Part shown: positions 1-8,671 of the stretch, in pieces
Layout of the letters: the number at the start of each line of letters is the position of its first letter
Numbering within the stretch: the stretch's first letter is position 1
Source of the DNA: an uncultured bacterium
GTDB taxonomy: Bacteria; Cyanobacteriota; Vampirovibrionia; Gastranaerophilales; Gastranaerophilaceae
Length of the DNA: 64,000 nt
Reading direction: 5' to 3'
NCBI GenBank assembly: GCA_949035555.1
Contig: CAROLD010000001.1
Coordinates: 225,184 to 289,183 of the forward strand
Notes under the pieces: generated by a model
The model's database searches: none
Told to the model about the DNA's origin: nothing
What the model saw: only the letters and a program-made list of their open reading frames with translations
Program-made: the position numbers and the translations under genes

Positions 1-719
1 CCAACACATGCAACCGCAAAATCAGGCAAGGTACCTGTCAAATCTAAAAATTGTTCTCTGGCTTCTCTGCCGATTACTGACTGAAAATGTTCAACAATCA
101 TTGGAAACGGATGAGGTCCGACAACAGAACCGATTGCATAAATTGCAGTTTCATATTCTGACATATATGCGCTAAAAGCTTCATCTACAGCTTCTTTTAA
201 TGTTCGGGAGCCGCTTTTTACGCTAATTACATTTGCTCCCAGAATTTTCATTCTGTCAACATTGGGCTTTTCTTTTATAATATCAACTTCACCCATATAA
301 ACATCACATTCAAGCCCCATAATTGCCGCAGAAGTTGCAATTGCAACCCCATGCTGCCCTGCGCCTGTCTCTGCAATAATCTTCTTTTTGCCCATTTTTT
401 TTGCAAGTAAAGCTTCACCTAAAGAATGATTGATTTTATGCGCACCTGTATGGTTCAAATCTTCACGTTTAAAATATATTTCACTGCCGTATTTTTCTGA
501 AAGATTTTTTGCATAATAAACAGGGCTTGGACGTCCTGCATAATGTTTTAACAAATAGTCCAACTCATTATTAAATTCCTCATCATCTTTTAATTCTAAA
601 AATGTCTTCGTAATCTTATCAAATTCCTGCTTTAATTCATCCGGCAGGAACTGTCCGCCAAATTTTCCAAAAAATCCGTCTTCTGTTGGCAATATATTAT
701 TAAGCTTTTTTGTTTCCAT
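1..719 (-). CDS. trpB: Tryptophan synthase beta chain, N-terminal part (runs off the left edge)
   Basis: TrpB is the PLP enzyme that joins indole and L-serine to give L-tryptophan. The visible part holds the family signatures: a start reading METKKLNNILP, then GFFGKFGGQFLP, the PLP-lysine segment KREDLNHTGAHKINHSLG, and AETGAGQHG, followed by GSVVGPHPFP and FQSVIG. About 239 residues of the usual 390-400 are present; the C-terminal part lies outside the window, so this is an edge truncation and not a defect. The start codon lies inside the last codons of trpR (20-base overlap), with a GGAG ribosome site in trpR, so translation is probably coupled. The identity is secure. Whether trpA follows cannot be seen. 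Confidence 0.93.
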   Translation of the reverse strand, partial: METKKLNNILPTEDGFFGKFGGQFLPDELKQEFDKITKTFLELKDDEEFNNELDYLLKHYAGRPSPVYYAKNLSEKYGSEIYFKREDLNHTGAHKINHSLGEALLAKKMGKKKIIAETGAGQHGVAIATSAAIMGLECDVYMGEVDIIKEKPNVDRMKILGANVISVKSGSRTLKEAVDEAFSAYMSEYETAIYAIGSVVGPHPFPMIVEHFQSVIGREAREQFLDLTGTLPDFAVACV

Positions 720-987
720 AATTTTTCTCCTTTATCAAATATCTGTTTGTAACTGAGGCATTATTTTTAAGAATTTTTGCCCCGCGTGTAACTTTGCATA
801 AGCTGACACTGAGTTCTTTTGAAACTTCACGCTGTGTAGCTCCTTGTTTAAGCATATTTATAATACGCCATCGTTTTGATAAAACAGAAAGTTCTGATTC
901 TGTAAGCATTTCAGACAGGAAACCGCAAATATCATCTGCGGTATTCATTTTAGCTATTAAATTTGCAATTTCTTTAACGTCATTCAT
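700..987 (-). CDS. trpR: Trp-repressor family regulator (TrpR-like)
   Basis: A 95-residue protein of the TrpR superfamily, tryptophan-responsive DNA-binding repressors built around a helix-turn-helix. The segment LTESELSVLSKRWRIINML followed by KQGATQREVSKELSVSLCKVTRG matches the TrpR core, including the TQREVS recognition region and the closing TRG. The reading frame stays open far upstream, but residues before MNDVKEI would be encoded across the promoter and operator, and 95 residues fits the family, so the ATG at 987 was chosen. The gene overlaps trpB, an order like the trpRBA operon of Chlamydia. YerC-type relatives are an alternative, but the adjacency to trpB favours a true tryptophan repressor. 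Confidence 0.82.
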   Translation of the reverse strand: MNDVKEIANLIAKMNTADDICGFLSEMLTESELSVLSKRWRIINMLKQGATQREVSKELSVSLCKVTRGAKILKNNASVTNRYLIKEKNYGNKKA

Positions 988-1033
988 GTTACTATAAATA
1001 GTAACATACAAATGTGTTTCTGTCAATAGTAAC
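988..1033 (-). promoter_or_regulatory. trpR promoter with two tandem TrpR-like operators
   Basis: Reading the minus strand, TTGACA (1026-1021), a 17-base spacer and TACTAT (1003-998) form a strong promoter, with TG one base before the -10. The palindrome GTTACTAT-AA-ATAGTAAC at 988-1005 covers the -10. A second, imperfect copy at 1016-1033 (15 of 18 bases match) covers the -35, 28 bp away. The predicted transcript starts about 3-5 bases before the trpR ATG. Assigning these sites to TrpR is inference from position. Confidence 0.72.
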
Positions 1034-1095
1034 GAGTTTAATTCAAAACTGGCAACATTCCCCCCTTTATGATAGACTGAATACAGGGAAGAGTT

Positions 1096-3489
1096 ATGAT
1101 TGAAAATCTGGATAAAATCAAAGCCGCAATTGAAATTGAAATGAAATATCGTTATATCGATATTCACGGTAAAACACAAAAATTTTCCAGTTTTATAAAA
1201 AAAGAAGCTCAAAAAAATTATAAAAAATCAAAGAAAAATCCTCGCTGGGCTGTTGTTGTTGAAGCATTTGAAATGTATCCCGTTGCATCAGTCCCTGACA
1301 GGCGCAAATCTATTGAACATTTGATTAGAGTAATCAAATCAGAGCTTCAGCAGGAAGCCCAAGAAAAGCAGGAAGAACAGGAAAGACAAATCCAGCGGAC
1401 AAAACACCCGTCACAGGTTGATGTAATGTATATCAAAGGTGTAGGTCCGAAAGTTGCTTATAAATTTAACAAACTCGGGATCTTTACAGCACAGGATTTG
1501 ATGATGTATTTTCCTAAAAAACACATTGACTATTCTTCAAGAACCCTGATAAAACACCTCAAAGAGGGACAAAATACAACCGTTTTCGGATACATTAAAT
1601 CAGTTTCTTCATTCAATACAAAAAATAATTTATCGGTCACACGTGTTGTTATTACAGATGAAAGCGGCAGATTTGAATTAAGCTTTTTCAACGCGAAAGG
1701 AAACAAATATTTACTTGAGCGAATGAAAGCACAATTCCCGCAAAATGCAGGAATTATGGTATCAGGAGAAGTTAAAAGAAATAATTATTCAGGTCAGTTA
1801 ACAATGGATAAACCGACATACTCAATCATGACCGGAGAATTCCTTGAAAATCCTGATGCAAACTTGAATATTGCAAGAATTGTTCCGATTTATACAGTTT
1901 GCGAAGGTTTGAGTATTAAAACACTGCGAAAAGCAATTTTCAATGCAGTTGAACTGTATAAAGATGACATTAAAAATATTATTCCTGATTTCATAAGAGA
2001 AAGACTGGGGCTTTTAGACAAAAAAGAAGCAGTAAAACAAATACATTTTCCTGATTCAATGGATAAACTTGAACATGCAAGATTTTCGCTTATTTTTGAA
2101 GAACTGTTTTTAATACAGCTAAAACTCATCCGACTAAGAGAAAATACTGCAAAAAACACTTCTTCATATGCGCTTCATGTTGCAAAAGACGGACTTGTCC
2201 AAAAATTTATAAACGCACTGCCATTTGAATTGACCTCAGGTCAAAAACAAGCAGTGAATGAAATTTTGCAAGATATGAACTCAGATGTTCCAATGCAAAG
2301 ACTGCTGCAAGGAGATGTTGGCAGCGGGAAAACAGTTGTTGCAACAATAATGCTGCTGGCTGCAATTGAAAACGGCTACCAAGGGGCAATAATGGCGCCG
2401 ACCGAAATTTTAGCACAACAACATTATAACAATCTAGTTCAATGGCTTACTCCAATGGGGCTTAGCGTTGGATTATTCTTAGGAAGTCACGGAAAAAGAG
2501 TCCGCCAAAAATTCGAAACGGATTTAAAAAACGGACAAACACATATTGCAGTTGGAACTCACGCACTTATTCAGGAAAATGTTGAATTTAACAATCTTGG
2601 CGCAATTGTTGTCGATGAACAACACCGATTTGGTGTTAAACAAAGAAATGTCTTGAAGAAAAAATCGCAGAATCCGCAAATGCTTACAATGACAGCAACT
2701 CCAATACCAAGAACTCTGGCATTGACTGTTCATGGAGATTTGGATTTAACGGTAATAAATGAATTACCAAAGGGAAGAAAACCAATAAAAACACTACTTA
2801 CAGGTTCACACAAACAGGTCTGGGATTTGATAAAAAAAGAGATTGAAAACGGACGTCAAGCTTACATAGTTTACCCGCTGATTGAGGAAAGCGAAACACT
2901 TTCGGCAAAAGCCGCAACAATAGAAGCTGAAAAGCTTCAGGCTGAGGTTTTCCCGCAATTTAAAATAGGCCTTTTACACGGCAAACTTAAAAATGATGAA
3001 AAAGACGAAGTGATGAAAGACTTCAAAGAAGGCAAATACGACATTTTAGTATCAACAACAGTAGTTGAAGTCGGCGTGGATGTTCCGAACGCAACGGTTA
3101 TGGTAATAGAAAATGCAGAACGATTTGGACTTTCTCAGCTTCACCAGCTCCGAGGGCGTGTTGGAAGAAACAGCCTTCAATCTTATTGCGTATTAATAAC
3201 ATCTTCCCGTTCGCAGGAAACCCGAGAAAGACTTGGAATTATGATCGAAACAAACGATGGTTTTGTAATTGCTGAAAAAGATTTACAACTTAGAGGTCCG
3301 GGAGAATTTTTAGGAACCCGTCAATCAGGACTTCCTGATTTAATTATTTCGGATATCGTTAGAGACGCTAAAATTTTAGAACTTGCAAGAAATGAAGCAA
3401 TTGATTTTGTCAAAAATTATAATATAGAAGATTTTCCAATGCTTCAAAATGTAACCTCCCTTGAGATGTTTACAGGACTTGATATATAA
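1096..3489 (+). CDS. recG: ATP-dependent DNA helicase RecG
   Basis: RecG remodels stalled replication forks and branch-migrates Holliday junctions. Helicase motifs in order: GDVGSGKT (residues 406-413, Walker A), DEQH (507-510), TATPIPRT (533-540), then STTVVEVGVDVPNA and QLHQLRGRVGR near the C-terminus. An OB-fold wedge domain precedes the helicase core. The first ~110 residues are an additional, lysine- and glutamate-rich region; such an N-terminal extension is common in cyanobacterial RecG and makes this protein about 100 residues longer than E. coli RecG. It is transcribed divergently from trpR. A GGGAAG ribosome site precedes the ATG at 1096. Confidence 0.96.
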   Translation: MIENLDKIKAAIEIEMKYRYIDIHGKTQKFSSFIKKEAQKNYKKSKKNPRWAVVVEAFEMYPVASVPDRRKSIEHLIRVIKSELQQEAQEKQEEQERQIQRTKHPSQVDVMYIKGVGPKVAYKFNKLGIFTAQDLMMYFPKKHIDYSSRTLIKHLKEGQNTTVFGYIKSVSSFNTKNNLSVTRVVITDESGRFELSFFNAKGNKYLLERMKAQFPQNAGIMVSGEVKRNNYSGQLTMDKPTYSIMTGEFLENPDANLNIARIVPIYTVCEGLSIKTLRKAIFNAVELYKDDIKNIIPDFIRERLGLLDKKEAVKQIHFPDSMDKLEHARFSLIFEELFLIQLKLIRLRENTAKNTSSYALHVAKDGLVQKFINALPFELTSGQKQAVNEILQDMNSDVPMQRLLQGDVGSGKTVVATIMLLAAIENGYQGAIMAPTEILAQQHYNNLVQWLTPMGLSVGLFLGSHGKRVRQKFETDLKNGQTHIAVGTHALIQENVEFNNLGAIVVDEQHRFGVKQRNVLKKKSQNPQMLTMTATPIPRTLALTVHGDLDLTVINELPKGRKPIKTLLTGSHKQVWDLIKKEIENGRQAYIVYPLIEESETLSAKAATIEAEKLQAEVFPQFKIGLLHGKLKNDEKDEVMKDFKEGKYDILVSTTVVEVGVDVPNATVMVIENAERFGLSQLHQLRGRVGRNSLQSYCVLITSSRSQETRERLGIMIETNDGFVIAEKDLQLRGPGEFLGTRQSGLPDLIISDIVRDAKILELARNEAIDFVKNYNIEDFPMLQNVTSLEMFTGLDI

Positions 3490-3518
3490 AAAAAAAGACC
3501 TGCAAAATTTTGCAGGTC
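3488..3518 (-). terminator. Rho-independent terminator for the gene at 3596-4750
   Basis: Perfect inverted repeat GACCTGCAAAA / TTTTGCAGGTC at 3497-3518. On the minus strand it is followed by a run of nine T. It also lies just after recG, but the plus strand has no T-run, so it terminates mainly the leftward gene. Confidence 0.85.
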
Positions 3519-3595
3519 AAAATATTCTACACTACTTTACTAACCTTTAGGATATTTTCACATTTCTAATATTGAGGAATCTGGATATATTTTTA

Positions 3596-4750
3596 TTATT
3601 CTTCTGATTTCTGAGTTGAAACAGGTGAGCCATATTTGCTGCCCATTTTTTCAGCTATTTTCTTAATGATATTATCATAGTTTTTAGATATATCATTGCT
3701 GATATAGAACCAGCTGCCCATTTCTTTGTCAATTGCAGCGAAGTCTTCTCTGCATTCGTCATAAATACCTAATTCATCAGCTTTTTGACGTAGTGCAGAT
3801 GCGATTGCTTTACCATATTTTTCTTTATCTCCGGAACTAGCATCCCACATAAAGGCTTCCATTAAAGATTCACCTTTTTCAGCGGAGTGGAATTTATTCC
3901 AAGCCAACATCAATTCCATTACATTATCTTTTGTAACAAGATCTAATACTTCTTTCATTTTATCATTATCAGTTCCCCAACGATAAGTAGCGCTGTGGAA
4001 TTGGTCAACTGCGGCAATAACATCTGCACCAAATTCATCGACTTTACCTTGAGAAGTTTCATCAGTTGAAGTTGATTCATAAGCACTTGTTGATGTAGTT
4101 TCATCAGTTGAAGTTGTTTCTTCTGTTGAAGATGCTTCTTCTGTTGAAGTTGATTCTTCTGTTGAAGTTGTTGTAGAAGCTTGAGCAATTTCATTCAACA
4201 ATTTTGCTGTTGAAGTCATTATACCTCTAACATCTTTTTCTAATCCTGCAACTTTTTGGTATGCAGTTTGCGGATCTAGATCTGTAGATTTTGCGATTTC
4301 TTGCAATTCGTTTTCTTTAGCCGCAATTTCATCTAATTTAGCGTTAATTTTTTCTTTATCGTCATCTGAAACATTTGGATCTTGAAGACCTGCTTCAAGT
4401 CTTGTTTTCATTTGGCTGATATTTCCTAAACAACGGTTTAAATTCATACTTGTCAAATTATTCAATGCCGGAGCTAAAAGCTGTTGAGCACCTCTGATTA
4501 TAGCATCCTGCATACCCGGAGTTGAACATCCCCCGCCACCGCCGTATGGTGATGCAGCATAACAATTAAATATTGAACCGCCCATAGGACCCCAAGTTTG
4601 CTGAGCAACCGGATTTAGGCTGTAACCAACATTGTAAGCGCTGTATGGCTCAATTGTACAAATTTGAGTATCACCGCCAAAGTTTGTATGCATAATTGGT
4701 AAGCATCCCCAGTATGGCATATTTGCGTAAGATAAATTTGTAGCAACCAT
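3596..4750 (-). CDS. Low-complexity protein with an annexin-like repeat, function unknown
   Basis: A 384-residue protein without a signal peptide. Three parts are visible. The N-terminal ~85 residues are rich in Gly, Tyr, Pro and Asn, with a GGGGG run. A helical middle part follows (about 90-190). Next is a Ser/Thr/Glu tract made of short STEE- and STDE-type repeats (about 195-235). The C-terminal part holds a segment beginning ATYRWGTDNDKMKEVLDLV, followed ~40 residues later by WDASSGDKEKY. This resembles an annexin repeat (GxGTD motif, EVL helix, acidic cap), but it is my pattern reading and not a database match. GGGGAAA precedes the ATG. It is probably specific to this lineage; cellular location and role are unknown. 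Confidence 0.8.
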   Translation of the reverse strand: MVATNLSYANMPYWGCLPIMHTNFGGDTQICTIEPYSAYNVGYSLNPVAQQTWGPMGGSIFNCYAASPYGGGGGCSTPGMQDAIIRGAQQLLAPALNNLTSMNLNRCLGNISQMKTRLEAGLQDPNVSDDDKEKINAKLDEIAAKENELQEIAKSTDLDPQTAYQKVAGLEKDVRGIMTSTAKLLNEIAQASTTTSTEESTSTEEASSTEETTSTDETTSTSAYESTSTDETSQGKVDEFGADVIAAVDQFHSATYRWGTDNDKMKEVLDLVTKDNVMELMLAWNKFHSAEKGESLMEAFMWDASSGDKEKYGKAIASALRQKADELGIYDECREDFAAIDKEMGSWFYISNDISKNYDNIIKKIAEKMGSKYGSPVSTQKSEE

Positions 4751-4929
4751 AAATTTCCCCGTTTCTTTATTTTCGTTCCCCGTACTTATATAAACAATTT
4801 TACCTTTAAAAAATTGCTTTTCAGGTAAATAAATTTTACAGCCGCAACCTTAAAAGCATTGATTTTACAAGGTTTACACAAAATTCATCCTCGTTACATT
4901 TCTTAATAATTATTAAGTATATTATTTTA

Positions 4930-4938
4930 TGCTATGAT
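4930..4938 (+). promoter_or_regulatory. Extended -10 promoter, predicted leaderless start
   Basis: TGC followed by TATGAT (4933-4938), then exactly six bases to the ATG at 4945. With a start site 7 bases after the -10 box, transcription would begin at the A of the start codon. No ribosome site is present. Confidence 0.6.
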
Positions 4939-4944
4939 TTTGTT

Positions 4945-5349
4945 ATGCAAACTTTAGCAAGATTTATTCAAAATAAAAGAAACGAACTCGGCTTAACACA
5001 AAAAGGGCTGGCAATTTCAGCTAACATTCCTCTTGAAACTGTTGAAGAGGTTGAAGCCGGAAAAGAATTATTTTTACCCGTTACGATTAGACAGGCTCTT
5101 GCCAAAGCTCTAAAATGTGAACCCCACGAGATTAAAAAGTTTGAAAAAGATATTACATCAGATATTGTTTCGCCTGAAATTATAGAAAGTTTGAAACAAT
5201 TAATTCTTAATGGAGCTGGAGGGTTAAAATGCCCGAGATGCGGAGCACCTTTAGATACTAGGATTGCAAGAATGTATGATTTGGAAGACAATTTGATACT
5301 CCATCCTAAAGCTCATTGCACAAAGTGTCCGTTCCAAATTTTATCTTAA
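4945..5349 (+). CDS. XRE-type helix-turn-helix protein with C-terminal zinc ribbon
   Basis: A 134-residue putative regulator. Residues ~5-60 form a Cro/C1-type HTH (ARFIQNKRNELGLTQKGLA, then ETVEEVEAGK). The C-terminus has two cysteine pairs, CPRCG and CTKC, separated by about 25 residues, typical of a zinc ribbon; the intervening stretch is RIARMYDLEDNLI. DNA or RNA binding is likely; the target is unknown. It has its own extended -10 promoter and no Shine-Dalgarno sequence. It lies upstream of the cobalamin riboswitch and nrdD, with about 30 bases to the next promoter, but nothing in the sequence shows that it regulates them. Confidence 0.82.
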   Translation: MQTLARFIQNKRNELGLTQKGLAISANIPLETVEEVEAGKELFLPVTIRQALAKALKCEPHEIKKFEKDITSDIVSPEIIESLKQLILNGAGGLKCPRCGAPLDTRIARMYDLEDNLILHPKAHCTKCPFQILS

Positions 5350-5390
5350 GTTAAATTTTACAAATTATAAAAAATAATGTATAATAAGTA

Positions 5391-5465
5391 AACTAATTAA
5401 GGAAAGCATGGGTGAAATTCCCTCACTGGTCCGCAGCCGTTACAGTCGGAATGCTTGGTTAGTTT
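5391..5465 (+). promoter_or_regulatory. Compact cobalamin riboswitch upstream of nrdD
   Basis: The core follows the cobalamin riboswitch consensus: GGGTGAAATTCCC, then CTGGTCCGCAGCCGTTAC, then AGTCGGAATGC. A closing stem is formed by AAACTAA (5390-5396) with TTAGTTT (5459-5465), and GCAT (5406-5409) can pair with ATGC (5451-5454). A TATAAT box sits at 5380-5385. The aptamer is short (about 75 nt), so it is a reduced variant. CCTCA at 5421-5425 is complementary to TGAGG at 5482-5486, which is part of the nrdD ribosome site; this suggests translational control, but that is inference. Confidence 0.85.
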
Positions 5466-5494
5466 GTATTACTTGCGTGACTGAGGAGGTTTTT

Positions 5495-7630
5495 ATGCAA
5501 CAAAAAGTTATTAAACGTGACGGAGAAATTGTAGATTTTAACTCCGCAAAAATTACTGATGCAATTCAAAAAGCATCACACTCAACAAAAGAAATTGATG
5601 CATCAACAGCAAGAAAGCTGACAAAAAATGTTATTAAAATCGTCAATGATTTTGTAAAAGAAAAACAATCAAATCTTGAAGCTCCAACCATTGAAGAAAT
5701 TCAAGATATTGTTGAAAAAGTTTTATTATCATCCGAGTACAAACAAACCGCAAAATCATATATTCTTTATAGAGAACAGCATAACAGAATGAGAGATTTT
5801 ACAAATAACGCATCTGTTGATATGATTGATGATTACCTGAAACAGCTTGACTGGCAGGTTAATGAAAATTCAAACATGAGCTATTCAATTCAAGGTTTGA
5901 ATAACTATTTGGCATCAGGAATGAGCAAAAATTACTGGCTTAACAAAATTTATCCTACAGAGATAAAAAATGCTCACCAGAACGGCGATATCCACATACA
6001 CGATTTGAATATCATTTCCGTGTATTGTGTAGGCTGGGATTTGAAAGACCTTTTAACAGAAGGTTTTCGCGGGGTTAAAGGAAAAGTTGAATCCGCTCCT
6101 GCTAAACACTTTAGAACAGCATTAGGACAAATGGTTAACTTCCTTTATACAATGCAAGGAGAAAGCGCAGGAGCTCAAGCTTTCTCAAACTTTGACACTC
6201 TTCTTGCACCATTTGTAAGATATGATAAATTAAACTACGCTCAAGTTAAACAAGCCTTACAGGAATTTGTATTCAATATGAATGTTCCAACCCGTGTAGG
6301 TTTTCAGACTCCATTTTCTAATATAACTATGGATTTAACAGTACCGTCATATTACAAAGATCAATGCGTTGTTGTAGGCGGAGAAATTATGGAAGATACT
6401 TACGGAGACTTCCAGCCAGAAATGGATATGATTAACAAAGCTTTCTTTGAAGTTATGATGCAGGGCGACAGTTCAGGAAGAGTATTTACTTTCCCTATTC
6501 CAACATATAACATCACAAAAGACTTCAACTGGAATAATGATAACCTTGAAGGATTATGGGAAATGAGCGCAAAATATGGAATACCATATTTCTCAAATTT
6601 CATCAACTCGGACATGAACCCTGAAGACGCACGTTCAATGTGCTGCCGCCTGAGAATTGATAACCGCGAACTTGAATACCGCGGCGGCGGACTTTTCGGG
6701 TCTAATCCTTTAACAGGCTCTATCGGTGTTGTAACGGTTAATTTACCTAAAATAGCTTTTCAGGTTAATTCAAAAGATGAATTTTTTGAAGTTTTAAAAA
6801 CCCGAATGGAAACAGCAAAACAATCACTTGAAATTAAACGTAAGCTTCTGGAACGCTTGACCGATGCAAATCTATATCCATATACCAAATTCTACTTGAG
6901 AGACATAAAATCAAGATTTGGTGTTTATTGGAAAAACCATTTTTCAACAATCGGTCTTATAGGAATGAACGAAGCCTGCACAAATCTTCTCGGCAAAGAC
7001 ATCGGAACAGAAGAAGGAAAACAGTTTGCGCTTGAGACAATGGATTACATGAGAGCAAAAATCGTTGAATTTCAAGAAGCAACCGGGAACAACTACAACC
7101 TTGAAGCAACTCCTGCCGAAGGCACAAGCTACCGTCTTGCAAAACTTGATAAAGAAAAGCTGGTTAATATCAGATGCGCAAATGATGAGGAATACTATTC
7201 ACAGGGCGCACAGCCATATTATTCAAACTCAACCCAGCTTCCCGTAAATTACACGGACGACATTTTTGAAGAACTTGACCATCAAGACGATTTACAGACA
7301 AAATACACAGGCGGAACAGTTGTTCACATCTTCGCAGGTGAAAGGATTTCCGACACTGCAACAATGAAAAATCTGGTGAAAAAGATTTGTGAAAACTACC
7401 ATCTTCCGTATTTCACATTCTCTCCGACATTTTCAATCTGTCCAAACCACGGCTATGTTAGGGGGGAACACGAAACCTGTCCTATCTGCGGTGAAGATTG
7501 CGAAGTTTATTCAAGAATTGTCGGATACATCAGACCTGTAAATCAATGGAATAAAGGTAAAAAAGCGGAATTCAAAAACCGTAAAACTTTTGATATGGCA
7601 GGAGCAAAAGAAAAATGTCTTTGCTCATAG
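5495..7630 (+). CDS. nrdD: Anaerobic ribonucleoside-triphosphate reductase (class III)
   Basis: NrdD is the glycyl-radical enzyme that reduces NTPs to dNTPs without oxygen. It has an N-terminal ATP-cone (residues ~1-95, starting MQQKVIKRDGEIVDFNSAKI), the barrel domain with CCRLRIDNREL and GLFGSNPLTGSIGVVTVNLP, and a C-terminal zinc site of four cysteines (CPNHG ... CPICGEDC). The radical loop RIVGYIRPVNQWNKGK follows, with Gly677 as the likely radical residue. At 711 residues it is full length. The frame is open upstream into the riboswitch, but the start after GAGGAGGT at 5482-5490 gives the correct ATP-cone. It overlaps the activase gene by 16 bases. Confidence 0.96.
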   Translation: MQQKVIKRDGEIVDFNSAKITDAIQKASHSTKEIDASTARKLTKNVIKIVNDFVKEKQSNLEAPTIEEIQDIVEKVLLSSEYKQTAKSYILYREQHNRMRDFTNNASVDMIDDYLKQLDWQVNENSNMSYSIQGLNNYLASGMSKNYWLNKIYPTEIKNAHQNGDIHIHDLNIISVYCVGWDLKDLLTEGFRGVKGKVESAPAKHFRTALGQMVNFLYTMQGESAGAQAFSNFDTLLAPFVRYDKLNYAQVKQALQEFVFNMNVPTRVGFQTPFSNITMDLTVPSYYKDQCVVVGGEIMEDTYGDFQPEMDMINKAFFEVMMQGDSSGRVFTFPIPTYNITKDFNWNNDNLEGLWEMSAKYGIPYFSNFINSDMNPEDARSMCCRLRIDNRELEYRGGGLFGSNPLTGSIGVVTVNLPKIAFQVNSKDEFFEVLKTRMETAKQSLEIKRKLLERLTDANLYPYTKFYLRDIKSRFGVYWKNHFSTIGLIGMNEACTNLLGKDIGTEEGKQFALETMDYMRAKIVEFQEATGNNYNLEATPAEGTSYRLAKLDKEKLVNIRCANDEEYYSQGAQPYYSNSTQLPVNYTDDIFEELDHQDDLQTKYTGGTVVHIFAGERISDTATMKNLVKKICENYHLPYFTFSPTFSICPNHGYVRGEHETCPICGEDCEVYSRIVGYIRPVNQWNKGKKAEFKNRKTFDMAGAKEKCLCS

Positions 7631-8304
7631 GCGGCTTGCAAAAAACATCACTGCTGGATTATCCGGGTAAAATTGCGTGTATTGTTTTTACTCAAATGTG
7701 CAATTTTCGCTGCGGATACTGTCATAATCCGGAATTATTTCAAAAAACAGAGCCGGTATTAACCGTACCGGCTTTTTTTGAATTCTTGAACACCCGAAAA
7801 GGAAAACTTGACGGAGTTGTGATTACAGGCGGCGAACCAACCCTGCATTCAGGACTTTATGATTTTATTAAAGTGATAAAGGCTATTGGATTTTGCGTAA
7901 AACTTGATACAAACGGGACTAATCCAGAACTTTTGACGAAACTTTTTCAGGAAAGTTTGATAGATTATATAGCAATGGATATTAAAGCTCCGCTTGAAAA
8001 ATATCCTCAAATTACAGGAGTAAATATTAATATCGAAAAAATTCGCCGGAGTATTGAGTTGGTTATGAAAAGCGGTGTAGATTATGAATTCCGCACAACA
8101 GTCGTAAAATCTCAACTTTCCTTTGATGATTTTGATAAAATCGGACAACTAATTCAAGGAGCAAAAAAATACTACCTGCAAAAATTTGTACCTGCAAAAA
8201 TTCTTGATAAAAATTTGATAAAGGAAACATCTTACACTAACGAAGAATTTGAAAAAATCTGTAAAAATTTAAGAAATTATGTGGGATTTGTGGATTACAG
8301 ATAA
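7615..8304 (+). CDS. nrdG: Anaerobic ribonucleotide reductase-activating protein (radical SAM)
   Basis: A radical SAM enzyme that installs the glycyl radical on NrdD. The [4Fe-4S] motif is CNFRCGYC (CxxxCxxC) near residue 30, preceded by SLLDYPGKIACIVFTQM; VVITGGEPTLH supplies the SAM-binding GGEP motif. At 229 residues it belongs to the longer NrdG2-type (pflA-like) activases often found beside nrdD in anaerobes. The start overlaps the nrdD end, so the two are co-translated under the cobalamin riboswitch. A second, NrdG-like protein is encoded at 17974-18579, but this one is the partner of NrdD by position. Confidence 0.92.
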   Translation: MSLLIGGLQKTSLLDYPGKIACIVFTQMCNFRCGYCHNPELFQKTEPVLTVPAFFEFLNTRKGKLDGVVITGGEPTLHSGLYDFIKVIKAIGFCVKLDTNGTNPELLTKLFQESLIDYIAMDIKAPLEKYPQITGVNINIEKIRRSIELVMKSGVDYEFRTTVVKSQLSFDDFDKIGQLIQGAKKYYLQKFVPAKILDKNLIKETSYTNEEFEKICKNLRNYVGFVDYR

Positions 8305-8308
8305 TAGA

Positions 8309-8337
8309 AGCGGCAAACTCGTAATGAGTTCGCCGCT
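8309..8337. terminator. Hairpin between convergent nrdG and the OadG-like gene
   Basis: AGCGGC-A-AACTC / GAGTT-C-GCCGCT, an 11-bp stem with one mismatch and a GTAAT loop. Neither strand carries a strong T-run, so it is either an atypical bidirectional terminator or an mRNA-end-protecting hairpin. Confidence 0.5.
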
Positions 8338-8369
8338 AAATTCGGTAAAATGTATATTTATAAAGTCAT

Positions 8370-8624
8370 TTAGCAAGCACTGCCTTTTTGTTTTGCAACC
8401 GCACAAGCAATAGCCAGTGCAATTTCTGCATCATTAGAAACAGCTGTTTTCTTTTTTGTTTGATATTTATCTTCTTCCACTGCTTCCGGAAAGTATTTAT
8501 TTAAGATTTTGATAAATTTGGCAACAAGTCCCATGACCCAAATCATTATACAAATGAAAAAGTACACAAAACCCATACCAATTATCATAATAAAGCATCC
8601 TGCTTTTAATAATTCGATATTCAT
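8370..8624 (-). CDS. OadG-like small membrane protein (decarboxylase gamma-type subunit)
   Basis: An 84-residue protein with one N-terminal membrane helix (MIIGMGFVYFFICIMIWVMG), a charged linker and a C-terminal EIALAIACAVAKQK segment. This layout matches the gamma subunit (OadG family) of biotin-dependent sodium-pumping decarboxylases, which anchors and assembles the complex. No alpha, beta or biotin-carrier gene lies nearby, so the partner must be elsewhere or the role has changed. It follows a small secreted-protein gene on the same strand. The assignment rests on layout and the GMG..V and EIALAIA motifs. Confidence 0.62.
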   Translation of the reverse strand: MNIELLKAGCFIMIIGMGFVYFFICIMIWVMGLVAKFIKILNKYFPEAVEEDKYQTKKKTAVSNDAEIALAIACAVAKQKGSAC

Positions 8625-8671
8625 GATTTCCCCTATTTAATTTTACTAATAACTATATATAATAGGAAAAC

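Noticed and set aside
5408..5494. Earlier ATG for nrdD
   Set aside because: It would translate the riboswitch; the ATP-cone begins at 5495, directly after a strong ribosome site.
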